From Empedobacter brevis NBRC 14943 = ATCC 43319 (GTDB taxonomy: Bacteria > Bacteroidota > Bacteroidia > Flavobacteriales > Weeksellaceae), in assembly GCF_000382425.1 (NCBI RefSeq), contig NZ_KB908291.1:124001-188000 (forward strand): a stretch of DNA of 64,000 bases, in the 5' to 3' direction. The position numbers and the translations under genes are program-made. Position 1 is the first letter of the stretch. The number at the start of each line of letters is the position of its first letter. The notes under the pieces are model-generated. The model ran no database searches. It was not told the DNA's origin and saw only the letters and a list, made by a program, of their open reading frames with translations. Shown here one piece after another: positions 27,344-36,145 of the stretch.

Positions 27344-27916
27344 ATGAGATTTCTATCTTTCATAACATTATTCTTTAGCATTCATCTGATGGTTTTTGCA
27401 AAAGAGACTATTGTGAAAGATTTTGATGGAGACGGAAAGTTTGATAAAGTTTCAATTAATTTCGAAACAAAAAAGATAGACTTTTTGTTATCCGGGTCTA
27501 ATTATGAGAAACAAAGTAGTTTGACTTTTGATTATTTAGATCAAGATGCTTTTATTGAGGAAACGAAACGAGGGTTTATGATTGTAAATAAAATAGGAGA
27601 TGTTTTGTTTACTTCTTACTTTAAATACAATCGACAATCTAAAAAGTTGGAATTATCCGCTATAAAACGTACAATTGTTTCTGATGATTTATCAAAAGAA
27701 AATGGGGAATCAATTTATTCTGTATCTACAAAAGAATTTGTTGCAAAATGGAGCAGTCTTGACAAGTTGTCGAATAAAGTTATAACTCTACCTATTTTGA
27801 AAACAACGATTGATTTAGAATCTATAAGTTTGAATGATTTTAATGATGCATTTCTAAATAAATTGAATCAACAGAGTTTAGTCTTTTATAAAAATGAAAT
27901 GTCAAAACTTAAGTAG
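27344..27916 (+). CDS. Secreted protein with Ca-binding-like DFDGDGKFD motif, unknown function
   Basis: The ATG at 27344 gives 190 residues with a signal peptide (about 1-19, ending VFA). Right after cleavage comes DFDGDGKFDKV, a short Asp-rich loop resembling those in FG-GAP/dockerin-like calcium sites. A mostly beta-strand domain without further known motifs follows. A GTG 39 bases upstream would add a non-signal leader and is less likely. It follows the carboxypeptidase terminator. I do not recognise a family. Confidence 0.7.
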   Translation: MRFLSFITLFFSIHLMVFAKETIVKDFDGDGKFDKVSINFETKKIDFLLSGSNYEKQSSLTFDYLDQDAFIEETKRGFMIVNKIGDVLFTSYFKYNRQSKKLELSAIKRTIVSDDLSKENGESIYSVSTKEFVAKWSSLDKLSNKVITLPILKTTIDLESISLNDFNDAFLNKLNQQSLVFYKNEMSKLK

Positions 27917-28072
27917 ATAACATAGAATCAAATATTCTTTTGGCGAGAAAAATCCATAAATAGAAGGATACATAAATATACAATGATTTATTTCTATGTA
28001 TTTGATTAAAAATAATTTGGAATATTGAAAATAATTAATATTTTTATCCCAATTGTTAAGATTTGGTTAAAT

Positions 28073-28279
28073 ATGGGGAAAGTTTATGTTAAGCATCCAA
28101 TAGTAGCCTATATTTTTAGTTTGATGCTAGTTACTATTGCAGGATTTATGAAGATTTTGGAAGTTGAATCTGCTGATTTATTGCTAAATGTTACATTTTC
28201 AATTTCAATTCTTTCTTTGATTTATGTATTAATTCGTTTAAAAAGAACCAGAAAAAAATACACTGATTTGGCAAATTAA
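28073..28279 (+). CDS. Small two-helix membrane protein, unknown
   Basis: From the ATG at 28073 this is a 68-residue protein with two predicted transmembrane helices (about 9-28 and 35-55) and a basic C-terminus (RLKRTRKK). A TTG at 28025 would add 16 residues with hydrophobic character, so the start is uncertain. It ends at a strong hairpin terminator shared with the converging gene, which supports it being a real transcription unit. No family recognised. Confidence 0.55.
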   Translation: MGKVYVKHPIVAYIFSLMLVTIAGFMKILEVESADLLLNVTFSISILSLIYVLIRLKRTRKKYTDLAN

Positions 28280-28292
28280 TACATAAATTAAA

Positions 28293-28331
28293 AATAAAAA
28301 AGCAACGATTATTTCGTTGCTTTTTTATTTA
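28293..28331. terminator. Bidirectional terminator between two small unknown genes
   Basis: Seventeen-base arms (core GCAACGA/TCGTTGC) enclose a 5-base loop, flanked by A and T runs. The minus-strand stop codon lies inside. Confidence 0.85.
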
Positions 28332-28656
28332 AATATTGTTCAAATTTTAATCCTTTTATGGTGTAAGGATCAAATCCTTTGTATAAATCCTGTAACAATT
28401 GCATAACTTGAAAATAAGTAAATAATGCATAATATGAAGCCTGTTCTTGATATACAGGGATTTCTATTAAAAATAAAAAACGATCATATTTCGAAATTTG
28501 AACAGTATTGCCATCTCGATTAACCAAGCCTATATAACTTCCGTCATAATCCGGTAGGTTATGAAAAATCTCGATAGCTTGTGATAAACTACCTTCTAAA
28601 GGTAGCTCAGTTTCAACTTGTAAGTCGTCAGCGTAATTTTCAAAGAATATTTTCAC
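28309..28656 (-). CDS. Conserved-looking acidic protein of unknown function
   Basis: This 115-residue cytosolic protein is rich in Tyr/Phe and acidic residues, with no signal peptide or membrane segment. The N-terminal half alternates short strands (MKIFFENYADDLQVETELP, NRDGNTVQISKYDRFLFLIEI) and the C-terminal half looks helical. It is monocistronic. A perfect TAnnTTTG box lies four bases before the ATG, so the transcript may be leaderless. No family recognised. Confidence 0.7.
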   Translation of the reverse strand: MKIFFENYADDLQVETELPLEGSLSQAIEIFHNLPDYDGSYIGLVNRDGNTVQISKYDRFLFLIEIPVYQEQASYYALFTYFQVMQLLQDLYKGFDPYTIKGLKFEQYLNKKATK

Positions 28657-28660
28657 ATTG

Positions 28661-28668
28661 CAAAAGTA
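28661..28668 (-). promoter_or_regulatory. Candidate -7 box, near-leaderless
   Basis: TACTTTTG on the minus strand matches TAnnTTTG and ends four bases before the ATG at 28656. No -33 element is apparent. Confidence 0.4.
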
Positions 28669-28747
28669 AGAAATTTTAATCTATTTTAAGGAATTCCTTT
28701 TTTTTCGGTCTAGAATGATTAAATTAGCATTTCAAATTATGGAAAAA

Positions 28748-30139
28748 ATGAGTTACGACATTATAGTTATTGGAAGTGGTCCTGGTGGATACGTAGCGGC
28801 AATTAGAGCAGCACAATTAGGTAAAAAAGTAGCAATCGTAGAAAAAGCAGAGTTAGGTGGTATTTGTCTTAACTGGGGATGTATTCCTACAAAAGCTTTA
28901 TTAAAATCTGCACAAGTTTTCAAATACTTAAATCATGCAGAAGATTTTGGAATTAACTTACCTTCAGATATTTCGTTCGAATTTGGAAATGTAGTTTCTC
29001 GTAGTAGAGGAGTGGCAGATCGTATGAGTAAAGGAGTTCAATTCTTAATGAAGAAGAACAAAATTGAAGTAATTCAAGGTGAAGCGAAAGTTTTACCAGG
29101 TAAAAAAGTTAAAGTTACAGCTGCTGATGGTTCTGTGAATGAATTATCTTCAGAAAACATAATCATTGCAACCGGTGCACGTTCGCGCGAATTACCGGCT
29201 TTACCACAGGATGGTAAAAAAGTAATTGGTTATCGTGGTGCTTTGGCAATGGAAAAGCAACCAAAGTCTATGATTGTTGTGGGGTCTGGTGCAATTGGAG
29301 TAGAGTTTGCTCACTTCTATAATACATTAGGAACAGAAGTGACGATTGTAGAATATTTACCGCGTATTGTACCAGTAGAAGATGAAGATATTTCAAAACA
29401 ATTGCAATTGTCTTTAAAAAAATCTGGAATCAATATTTTAACAAATGCAGAAGTAACAGGTGTTGACACTTCAGGAGATTTAGTAAAAGCTACAATCAAA
29501 ACGGCTAAAGGAGAAGAAATTCTTGAGGCTGAAGTAGTTTTATCTGCAGCAGGTGTTGTTCCAAATACAGAAAATATTGGATTAGAGGAAGTAGGAATCG
29601 CAACAGAAAGAGGAAAAATTGTCATCAATGATTTTTGTGAAACGTCTGTAAAAGGATATTATGCTATTGGAGATGTTGTAAAAGGAGCTGATTTAGCACA
29701 CTTAGCATCTGCTCAAGGTATTTTATGTGTAGAACATATTGCCGGAGAAAAAGTGGAACCGATTGATTATGGAAATATCCCTGGGTGTACATATTGTTCA
29801 CCAGAAATTGCATCTGTAGGTCTTACTGAGGCAAAAGCAAAAGAAGCAGGTTACGAAGTAAAAGTTGGTAAATTTCCATTTTCTGCAAATGGAAAAGCGG
29901 TTGCAAATGGAGCTGCAGACGGATTTGTCAAAGTAGTTTTTGACGCAAAATACGGAGAGTGGCTAGGGTGTCATATGATTGGAGATGGAGTTACAGAAAT
30001 GATTGCAGAAGCAGTGGTCGCTCGTAAATTAGAAACAACAGCTCATGAAATTATGAAATCTGTACATGCTCATCCAACAATGGCGGAGGCTATTATGGAG
30101 GCAGTAGAAGATGCATATGGACATGCAATTCATATTTAA
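28748..30139 (+). CDS. lpdA: Dihydrolipoyl dehydrogenase (E3)
   Basis: Starting at the ATG at 28748 the protein has 463 residues and begins with the FAD-binding motif GSGPGGYVAAIRAAQLG. Upstream in-frame ATGs at 28715 and 28739 are possible but add a non-homologous leader. The redox disulfide is Cys40/Cys45 in GGICLNWGCIP. A second Rossmann motif GSGAIGVEFAHFYNTLG (about 180) binds NAD. The catalytic His-Glu pair is in VHAHPTMAEAIME at the C-terminus. It reoxidises lipoamide in pyruvate, 2-oxoglutarate or branched-chain dehydrogenases, whose other subunits are not in the window. Confidence 0.96.
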   Translation: MSYDIIVIGSGPGGYVAAIRAAQLGKKVAIVEKAELGGICLNWGCIPTKALLKSAQVFKYLNHAEDFGINLPSDISFEFGNVVSRSRGVADRMSKGVQFLMKKNKIEVIQGEAKVLPGKKVKVTAADGSVNELSSENIIIATGARSRELPALPQDGKKVIGYRGALAMEKQPKSMIVVGSGAIGVEFAHFYNTLGTEVTIVEYLPRIVPVEDEDISKQLQLSLKKSGINILTNAEVTGVDTSGDLVKATIKTAKGEEILEAEVVLSAAGVVPNTENIGLEEVGIATERGKIVINDFCETSVKGYYAIGDVVKGADLAHLASAQGILCVEHIAGEKVEPIDYGNIPGCTYCSPEIASVGLTEAKAKEAGYEVKVGKFPFSANGKAVANGAADGFVKVVFDAKYGEWLGCHMIGDGVTEMIAEAVVARKLETTAHEIMKSVHAHPTMAEAIMEAVEDAYGHAIHI

Positions 30140-30166
30140 AAAGATAAAAAGATTAATATATAATTG

Positions 30167-30191
30167 AAAGCAGCCTTGTAAAGGCTGCTTT
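30167..30191 (+). terminator. Terminator of lpdA
   Basis: Eleven-bp arms AAAGCAGCCTT and AAGGCTGCTTT enclose a 3-base loop, followed by T-run. Confidence 0.85.
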
Positions 30192-30282
30192 TTTAGTTTA
30201 CTAAATGGTTAATTTTTGGCGTAATGTGTATTGATTTAGTTTTTTAACTATATTTACCAAAATAATTATAAAAATAATTTAT

Positions 30283-31056
30283 ATGAAAAAATTCTATTCT
30301 TTAGTAGCAGTAGCTACTTTATCTGCTTTTAGTGTGGCGCAAGCACAAGAAGTTATTTTGAACCAAACGTTTGATGCTTACACAGGAGCTGGAGGAAATG
30401 ATGGACAATGGGGAGGAGCATTATCTCAACCTGCTATAAGTGATGGAGTTGATGAAGCAACAGGCTTCGAATATATTAAAGCTTATCAGGCTTCAGGTGC
30501 TGTTAAAATAGGAACTGGATCTGCACAAGGGTCTGCTATTACTCCTAAATTAGCGGGATTAAACGGGAATGCGACTTTAACTTTTAGAGCTGGTGCTTGG
30601 AGTACTAATAATGAGAAAACAACTTTATTATTAGAAATTTCAGGAGGAGGTACATTAAGTGTATCTGAAGTTGAGTTAACAAAAGGAGCTTTCAAAGAAT
30701 TTTCTGTAAATATTATTGGAGGAACTTCTGAAACAAGAATTACTTTTAAAGGATTTCAACCGGCAAGTTCTCGTTTCTTCCTAGATGACGTAAAAGTTAC
30801 AACTGGAAATTTAGGAACAATTGACTATACTGATGCTGCAAAAGCAATTTCTAATACATTATGGACAAATACAGCTTCTTTTAATGTGAAAGATAAAACA
30901 GCAGTAGAAGTTTATAACATGAATGGTCAATTGGTAAAATCTTTTGAAGTAAAAGGGAATCAATCAGTTGATGTTTCTTCTTTAGTTAAAGGAGCTTACG
31001 TGGTTAAAACAACTGTAAACGGAAAAACTTCTACTCAAAAAGTAGTTAAAAAATAA
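30283..31056 (+). CDS. T9SS-exported beta-sandwich protein with type A sorting tail
   Basis: This 257-residue secreted protein has a signal peptide (about 1-21, AQAQ). A beta-sandwich domain resembling choice-of-anchor modules (about 22-172; LNQTFDAYTG...RFFLDDVKVTTG) follows. The C-terminal ~70 residues fit the type A T9SS sorting domain (VEVYNMNGQLVKSFEV, then VDVSSLVKGAYVVKT and a final KVVKK). It should be exported through the type IX system whose PorU/PorV components lie at 58-63 kb. Cargo function is unknown. Monocistronic, with a terminator. Confidence 0.88.
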   Translation: MKKFYSLVAVATLSAFSVAQAQEVILNQTFDAYTGAGGNDGQWGGALSQPAISDGVDEATGFEYIKAYQASGAVKIGTGSAQGSAITPKLAGLNGNATLTFRAGAWSTNNEKTTLLLEISGGGTLSVSEVELTKGAFKEFSVNIIGGTSETRITFKGFQPASSRFFLDDVKVTTGNLGTIDYTDAAKAISNTLWTNTASFNVKDKTAVEVYNMNGQLVKSFEVKGNQSVDVSSLVKGAYVVKTTVNGKTSTQKVVKK

Positions 31057-31082
31057 GTAAGAGTATTTTCTTATTCTAATAG

Positions 31083-31113
31083 AAAAGCGATTCAATAAAA
31101 TTGAATCGCTTTT
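31083..31113. terminator. Bidirectional terminator
   Basis: Fourteen-base arms (AAAAGCGATTCAAT and complement) enclose a 3-base loop, between the T9SS cargo gene and the converging HMA-domain gene. Confidence 0.85.
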
Positions 31114-31116
31114 TTT

Positions 31117-31329
31117 TTATTCCTCTATTTTCTGAATCTTAAAACCTGCATCTGTAACAGCCTCCACGACTTCTTCCTCATCTTCTGTTGTTGTTACTGT
31201 CAAAATTTTTCTTTCATCTGACGTATCTACTTTCCAATTATTTTCGCCGACAGCATCATCCAAAAAAGGTTTTACAGATTTGATGCAGCTGTCACAATTT
31301 ATATTGGTTTTGAATTTTAATTCGCTCAT
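31117..31329 (-). CDS. Heavy-metal-associated (HMA) domain protein
   Basis: From the ATG at 31329 this is a 70-residue single-domain protein. A TTG 21 bases earlier is unlikely because it overlaps the -7 box. The ferredoxin-like HMA fold has a metal site NCDSC (Cys-x-x-Cys, about 10-13) and an acidic surface. Such proteins act as copper chaperones, but no copper ATPase or CopY/CsoR-type regulator is nearby. Function as a metallochaperone is inferred. Confidence 0.85.
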   Translation of the reverse strand: MSELKFKTNINCDSCIKSVKPFLDDAVGENNWKVDTSDERKILTVTTTEDEEEVVEAVTDAGFKIQKIEE

Positions 31330-31347
31330 AACTTTACAATTTAGAGT

Positions 31348-31355
31348 CAAATTTA
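31348..31355 (-). promoter_or_regulatory. Candidate -7 box of the HMA gene
   Basis: TAAATTTG on the minus strand fits TAnnTTTG, 18 bases before the ATG at 31329. Confidence 0.45.
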
Positions 31356-31421
31356 TAAAGATTTCATAAGATTAAAAAAACGTTTAAGTAATATTTGATT
31401 TCGAAATTTAAATAAAAATCA

Positions 31422-32249
31422 ATGAAGCGTAATCTTGATGTTGTTGTCATTTCGGATGTGCATTTAGGAACTTTTGGTTGTAAAGCACAAGAATTGTTAG
31501 CATATCTGCAGTCAATCAATCCAAAAAAAGTTATTCTGAATGGTGATATTGTAGATATTTGGAATTTTAAGAAAAGCTATTTTCCAGAAGCTCATCTTCA
31601 AATTATCAGCTATTTATTGAATCTTTCTGAGCAAGGAATTCCTGTTATTTATATTACTGGTAATCATGACGAATTGTTGCGGAAATTTACGACAATGCGC
31701 TTTGGAAATATACTCTTGACTGATAAGTATATGTTAAAACAAGATAAGAAAGTAGCATGGATTTTTCACGGAGATGTTTTTGATGCTTCTATTCAGCATT
31801 CAAAATGGATTGCAAAATTAGGAGGTTGGGGATATGATAAATTAATTCAGTTAAACTATTTTATCAATAAGTGTTTAGAGTTTTTTGGAAGAGAGCGTTA
31901 TTCGCTGTCTCAGAAGATTAAAAATTCAGTCAAAAAAGCAGTCAAACATATTAACGATTTTGAACAAACCGCTGCAGAATTGGCTATTGAAAATGAATAC
32001 GACTATGTAATCTGTGGGCATATTCATCAACCTCAATTACGAAAAGTAAAAACGGATAAAGGAACTTGTATCTATATGAATTCTGGTGATTGGATTGAAA
32101 ATTTATCGGCTTTAGAATGTGTAGATGGAAATTGGTCGGTGTTCTATTTTGATGAACATAAACAGGTTTTGATGCAAAATCTGGAAGAGATTGAGTTCAA
32201 TTATTCGTTGGACGAGTTAATCGTTTCAATACTAAACAAAAGTAAATGA
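31422..32249 (+). CDS. LpxH-like UDP-2,3-diacylglucosamine diphosphatase family phosphoesterase
   Basis: This 275-residue cytosolic or membrane-peripheral calcineurin-like phosphoesterase shows all metal motifs: SDVHLG (about 11-16), NGDIVD (about 40-45), TGNHDE (about 80-85), HGDVFD (about 115-120) and CGHIHQP (about 205-211). The insertion after HGDVFD resembles the lipid-binding cap of LpxH, and the family removes UMP from UDP-diacylglucosamine in lipid A synthesis. Its stop overlaps the glycosyltransferase start by 4 bp (ATGA), so the pair may act on the same glycolipid. The genome may have another LpxH, so lipid A itself is not certain. Confidence 0.85.
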   Translation: MKRNLDVVVISDVHLGTFGCKAQELLAYLQSINPKKVILNGDIVDIWNFKKSYFPEAHLQIISYLLNLSEQGIPVIYITGNHDELLRKFTTMRFGNILLTDKYMLKQDKKVAWIFHGDVFDASIQHSKWIAKLGGWGYDKLIQLNYFINKCLEFFGRERYSLSQKIKNSVKKAVKHINDFEQTAAELAIENEYDYVICGHIHQPQLRKVKTDKGTCIYMNSGDWIENLSALECVDGNWSVFYFDEHKQVLMQNLEEIEFNYSLDELIVSILNKSK

Positions 32250-33220
32250 AAATTTTATACGCCCTGCAGGGAACGGGAAATGGACATTTGGCACGTGCAC
32301 AAAAGATGCTCCCGGTTATCGAAAATTATGGCGATTTAGATGTTTTTATAAGTGGATCTAATTCGCAGTTACAGCTTGAAAATTATCAGTTCAAATACCA
32401 CAAAGGATTGTCTTTATTTTATAATCAAATGGGAAAGGTATCGTATAAAAGAATTTTTAAGGAGAATAGTTTTAAGTCTTTTTGGAATGAAGTAAATCAA
32501 TTTCCAATCGAAAAATATGATTTAATTATCAATGACTTTGAACCTATCACAGCGCATTCAGCTCGAAAAAAGAAGAAAAAAATTATAGGACTCAGCCACC
32601 AAGCTTCTTTATTATTTGAAGAAACACCAAAGATAAAGAATAAAACAGGCGAGACTATTTTGAAATATTATGCACCGACTTCCAATCGTTATGGATTTCA
32701 TTTTGAAGAATATCACGATTCCATTTTTTTACCTATTATCAGAGATAAAATCAGAATGCTAAATCCAAAGCAAGGAGATTATAATTTGGTGTATTTACCT
32801 AGTTTTCATCCAAATGAAATCGTAGAAGTTTTATCTCTAATCAAGGATTCCAGATGGAAGGTTTTTTCTCCTTTTGTCAAAGAAATGATGAAACAATTTA
32901 ATGTAGAATTTTATCCGGTTGATGAACGTCTTTTTATCAAAACTTTAGAAAATTGTAAAGGGGTCTTGTGTGGAGCCGGATTTGAATTACCTGCAGAAAG
33001 TATCTACCTCAGAAAAAAACTTTTTGTAATTCCAATTAAAGGACAATACGAACAGTTGTGCAACTGTGAAGCTTTAAAACAACTTGGTATCGATTATTCG
33101 TATGATCTAAATGTTAATCAACTTCAGAAATGGGTTGATTCGAATAAGATTATAGAAAAAGATTTTCCTGACCAAACTGAAAAAATTATTCAAAAAGTTA
33201 TTTTAGAAGCAATGATTTAA
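32246..33220 (+). CDS. Glycosyltransferase, UDP-glycosyltransferase-like (GT-B)
   Basis: The 324-residue protein has the GT-B start ALQGTGNGHLARAQ (glycine-rich acceptor loop with His) and the C-terminal donor-site region CGAGFELPAESIYLRKK...PIKGQYEQLCN, resembling MJ1255-type or MurG-like transferases. No membrane helix is obvious. It is translationally coupled to the LpxH-like gene, which suggests glycosylation of a glycolipid made by the pair. Its stop codon overlaps by 4 bp that of the converging trkH with no terminator between. Confidence 0.85.
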   Translation: MKILYALQGTGNGHLARAQKMLPVIENYGDLDVFISGSNSQLQLENYQFKYHKGLSLFYNQMGKVSYKRIFKENSFKSFWNEVNQFPIEKYDLIINDFEPITAHSARKKKKKIIGLSHQASLLFEETPKIKNKTGETILKYYAPTSNRYGFHFEEYHDSIFLPIIRDKIRMLNPKQGDYNLVYLPSFHPNEIVEVLSLIKDSRWKVFSPFVKEMMKQFNVEFYPVDERLFIKTLENCKGVLCGAGFELPAESIYLRKKLFVIPIKGQYEQLCNCEALKQLGIDYSYDLNVNQLQKWVDSNKIIEKDFPDQTEKIIQKVILEAMI

Positions 33221-34758
33221 TTATTTTTCCAGAAAGCAGGAGTAAATAAAATTAAGATTGTATAAAGTTCTAAACGTCCTAAAATCATTAAAAAACAACA
33301 TAATAATTTTGCACTATCCGTTAAAGAATTCATTGAGGTACCCGGACCAAATTCGCCGATTCCCGGACCTACGTTTCCTAAAGTGGAAGCAGTTAATGTT
33401 AAAGAAGCCAAAATATCTTGAAAACTCATTGTTATACCATAATTCAAAAGCGCAAACAAAATAGAACTTACAATCCAGGTAAACATAAACATTACAAAGA
33501 AAGCCATCACGTGAAAAACAATTGATTGGTTGAGTGAACGATTGTTGTAACGTACCGGAATAATTGCGTTTGGGTGTAAAATTCGTTTGAATTCAATCCA
33601 ACTATTTTTCAATAAAATGACATGTCGAATCACTGTAATTCCACCTGAAGTAGAACCTGCTGACCCTCCAATGAAGAATAATGCGAAGAAAATCAGCGTG
33701 GTTACGGTTAGCCAACTTGTATAATCTTCCATTGCTAAAGCCGTCGTAGAAGCAATAGAAACAACATGAAAAAGAGAACTTCTAAAGGAATGTTCTAAGT
33801 TATACCATGAATATGTTTCGACGGAATAATTGGGGTAAATATTAAAAAATAAAACAAGAAATACAATGAAGGTCACCACACCAAGTAAACCAACCCACCA
33901 TCTAAATTCTTCATTCTTCCATACTTTTTTGAACTGCCCCTTAATCAATAAGTAAATCAATGCAAAATTGGTACCTCCTAAAAACATCATAACGATTAGT
34001 ACATATTGTATAAAAATATTATTGTTCCAATGCATTAAACTTTCATTTTTTGTAGAAAAACCTGCAGTTGCAATTATACTCATCGAATGATTAGCTGCAT
34101 CAAATAAATTCATTCCTCCCAAATGAAGTAACAACGCAAAAAAAGCAGTTAGTCCCAAGTAAATTAACCATAGATTTTTAGCGGTTTCAGTAATTCGAGG
34201 ATGAATTTTATCGGTATGTATTCCCGGAGCTTCTGCCATAAAAAGCTGCCTGCCTCCAATTCCAAGAAAAGGTAAAATGGCAATTGTCAATACAATAATT
34301 CCCATTCCGCCAATCCAATTGGTTGTACTCCTCCAAAATAAAATACTTTTCGGAAGACTTTCTACATCATCGTAAATGGAAGTTCCTGTTGCTGTGTAAC
34401 CTGAAACAGTTTCGTAAACAATATTTACAAGACTAAAATTTTCATTGATAATATGGTCGTTAGGTAATAAGAGTAAAGAAGTGACATAAGGTAAACATCC
34501 TGAGAGAATCAAGAAAAGCCAACCAACACAAACCACAATATATCCTTCGCGTTTGTTGATGTGTTTTCTTCTATCGCGTGTAAAATACATCATTGCTATT
34601 CCTGCTAACCCTACTAAACTTCCAGAAAGAAGAAAGGAGTAGAGTAAATGATCATTAAAATAAATACTCACACATGTTGCGATGAACATGAAGAGTGCAT
34701 TCAGTAACAATAGAACACCTGAAAGGTTCAGGATTACTTTGATGTTAAGTGATTTCAT
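33217..34758 (-). CDS. trkH: Trk/Ktr potassium uptake membrane subunit TrkH
   Basis: This 513-residue inner-membrane K+ transporter has about ten or more hydrophobic segments and TrkH-type pore loops: YTATGTSIYDD, ATAGFST, GSAGSTSGG and TLGNVGPG, four glycine-containing selectivity segments. Its ATG overlaps the stop of trkA by one base (TAATG), so the two subunits are made from one message. It converges tail to tail with the glycosyltransferase gene, overlapping by four bases. Confidence 0.95.
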   Translation of the reverse strand: MKSLNIKVILNLSGVLLLLNALFMFIATCVSIYFNDHLLYSFLLSGSLVGLAGIAMMYFTRDRRKHINKREGYIVVCVGWLFLILSGCLPYVTSLLLLPNDHIINENFSLVNIVYETVSGYTATGTSIYDDVESLPKSILFWRSTTNWIGGMGIIVLTIAILPFLGIGGRQLFMAEAPGIHTDKIHPRITETAKNLWLIYLGLTAFFALLLHLGGMNLFDAANHSMSIIATAGFSTKNESLMHWNNNIFIQYVLIVMMFLGGTNFALIYLLIKGQFKKVWKNEEFRWWVGLLGVVTFIVFLVLFFNIYPNYSVETYSWYNLEHSFRSSLFHVVSIASTTALAMEDYTSWLTVTTLIFFALFFIGGSAGSTSGGITVIRHVILLKNSWIEFKRILHPNAIIPVRYNNRSLNQSIVFHVMAFFVMFMFTWIVSSILFALLNYGITMSFQDILASLTLTASTLGNVGPGIGEFGPGTSMNSLTDSAKLLCCFLMILGRLELYTILILFTPAFWKNN

Positions 34759-36125
34759 TATTTAAAATATTTCGTCACTTTTGGAATTAAATTTGCCTGA
34801 CAAAAGACAATTACATGGTCTTTGGGCTCGATAATAAAATCTTCGGTAGGAATAAATCCGTCATTTCTGCGAACGATTCCTGTAATAATAGCACCTTCTT
34901 TAAATGGAAAGTCAGAAACATGCTTATTTGCAATTTCAGAATTTTCATGAATACGGAATTCCAAAACTTCAGCATCCAAATCTGAAATTCCAGTGACATC
35001 CATCACTGAACCTTGGCGAATATAACGGAAAATACTATCAGCAGTTAATAGTTTTTTATTGATAAAGGCATTAATTCCAACCTCTTGACTGAGATGGATA
35101 TAATCGATATTTTCGACTAAAGCAATCGTTTTTTTTACGCCTTTGGATTTTGCTAAAAGGCAAGACATAATATTTGTTTCTGAACTTCCGGTTACAGCAA
35201 TAAAGGCATCCGAATCAGAAATACCTTCTTCTAAAAGTAGTTCACCATCTCGACCATCTCCGTTAATAATCAGAATATTATTTAAATCATCAGCCAAATC
35301 GAATGCCTTGTTTCGGTTGATTTCTAATAGTTTAACATTGTGTTTGTTGTCTTTTAAAAGTTTGGAAACTTTAACTCCTATGCTTCCTCCTCCGAGAACA
35401 ATTACATTTTTGAAATACTCTTGTTTTTTTCCAAGAATTTTGTAGATTTCTAAAATTCCGGCTTTTTTGACAATAAAATAAACGTGATCATCAATTTTGA
35501 ATTCAGTTTCGGCTTCCGGAATAATTGTTTGATATTCTCCACGATCGCTGCTTCGGATAATTGCAAATGGCATCAAAAGGTTATCTTCTCCACCTTTTGT
35601 TGTTAAATACATGTCTTTGTATTTCTTATCCAATATTTTACAATCGGCATCCAAAACAGTTCCAACCATGAACAATTGGCCGTTAGCAAACGGATGCATA
35701 GCATTAAATGCAGATTGCTGGACTAAAGAATAGATTTCATCTGCTGCTAGTTTTTCCGGGCTAATAAGGGCATCAATTCCCATACCTTGAACCCAAAACT
35801 GATTTTCTTTGTGTAAAAATTCAGGATTAGAGATGCGCGCTAACGTACGTTTTGCTCCTAAATCTTTTGCAATCGAAGCGCTCGTAAGGTTTGTGTTTTG
35901 AAGATGAGTGACTGATATAAAAATATCAATATCATCTATCCCAACTTCTCGTAGGGCTTTAAAAGAAGTGATATCACCACGATAGGCCATTACATCTAAC
36001 GTGTTTTCAATCATCAACAATTTGTCTTTGTCCATATCCATGATGACAATGTCATTCATTTCATTGGAAAGTAATTTAGCTAGATGAAAACCAACTTCTC
36101 CGGCGCCTCCGATTAATATCTTCAT
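34758..36125 (-). CDS. trkA: Trk system K+ uptake NAD-binding subunit TrkA
   Basis: This 455-residue cytosolic gating subunit has two RCK/KTN Rossmann repeats. The first starts at IGGAGEVGFHLAKLLS (about 4-19) and the second at VLGGGSIGVKVSKLLKD (about 235-251), each followed by a TrkA-C domain. It binds NAD(H) and controls TrkH. The gene lies 20 bases after prfB and is translationally coupled to trkH, so prfB-trkA-trkH form one operon on spacing grounds. Confidence 0.95.
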   Translation of the reverse strand: MKILIGGAGEVGFHLAKLLSNEMNDIVIMDMDKDKLLMIENTLDVMAYRGDITSFKALREVGIDDIDIFISVTHLQNTNLTSASIAKDLGAKRTLARISNPEFLHKENQFWVQGMGIDALISPEKLAADEIYSLVQQSAFNAMHPFANGQLFMVGTVLDADCKILDKKYKDMYLTTKGGEDNLLMPFAIIRSSDRGEYQTIIPEAETEFKIDDHVYFIVKKAGILEIYKILGKKQEYFKNVIVLGGGSIGVKVSKLLKDNKHNVKLLEINRNKAFDLADDLNNILIINGDGRDGELLLEEGISDSDAFIAVTGSSETNIMSCLLAKSKGVKKTIALVENIDYIHLSQEVGINAFINKKLLTADSIFRYIRQGSVMDVTGISDLDAEVLEFRIHENSEIANKHVSDFPFKEGAIITGIVRRNDGFIPTEDFIIEPKDHVIVFCQANLIPKVTKYFK

Positions 36126-36145
36126 GAAAGAGATTTAGTGTACGA

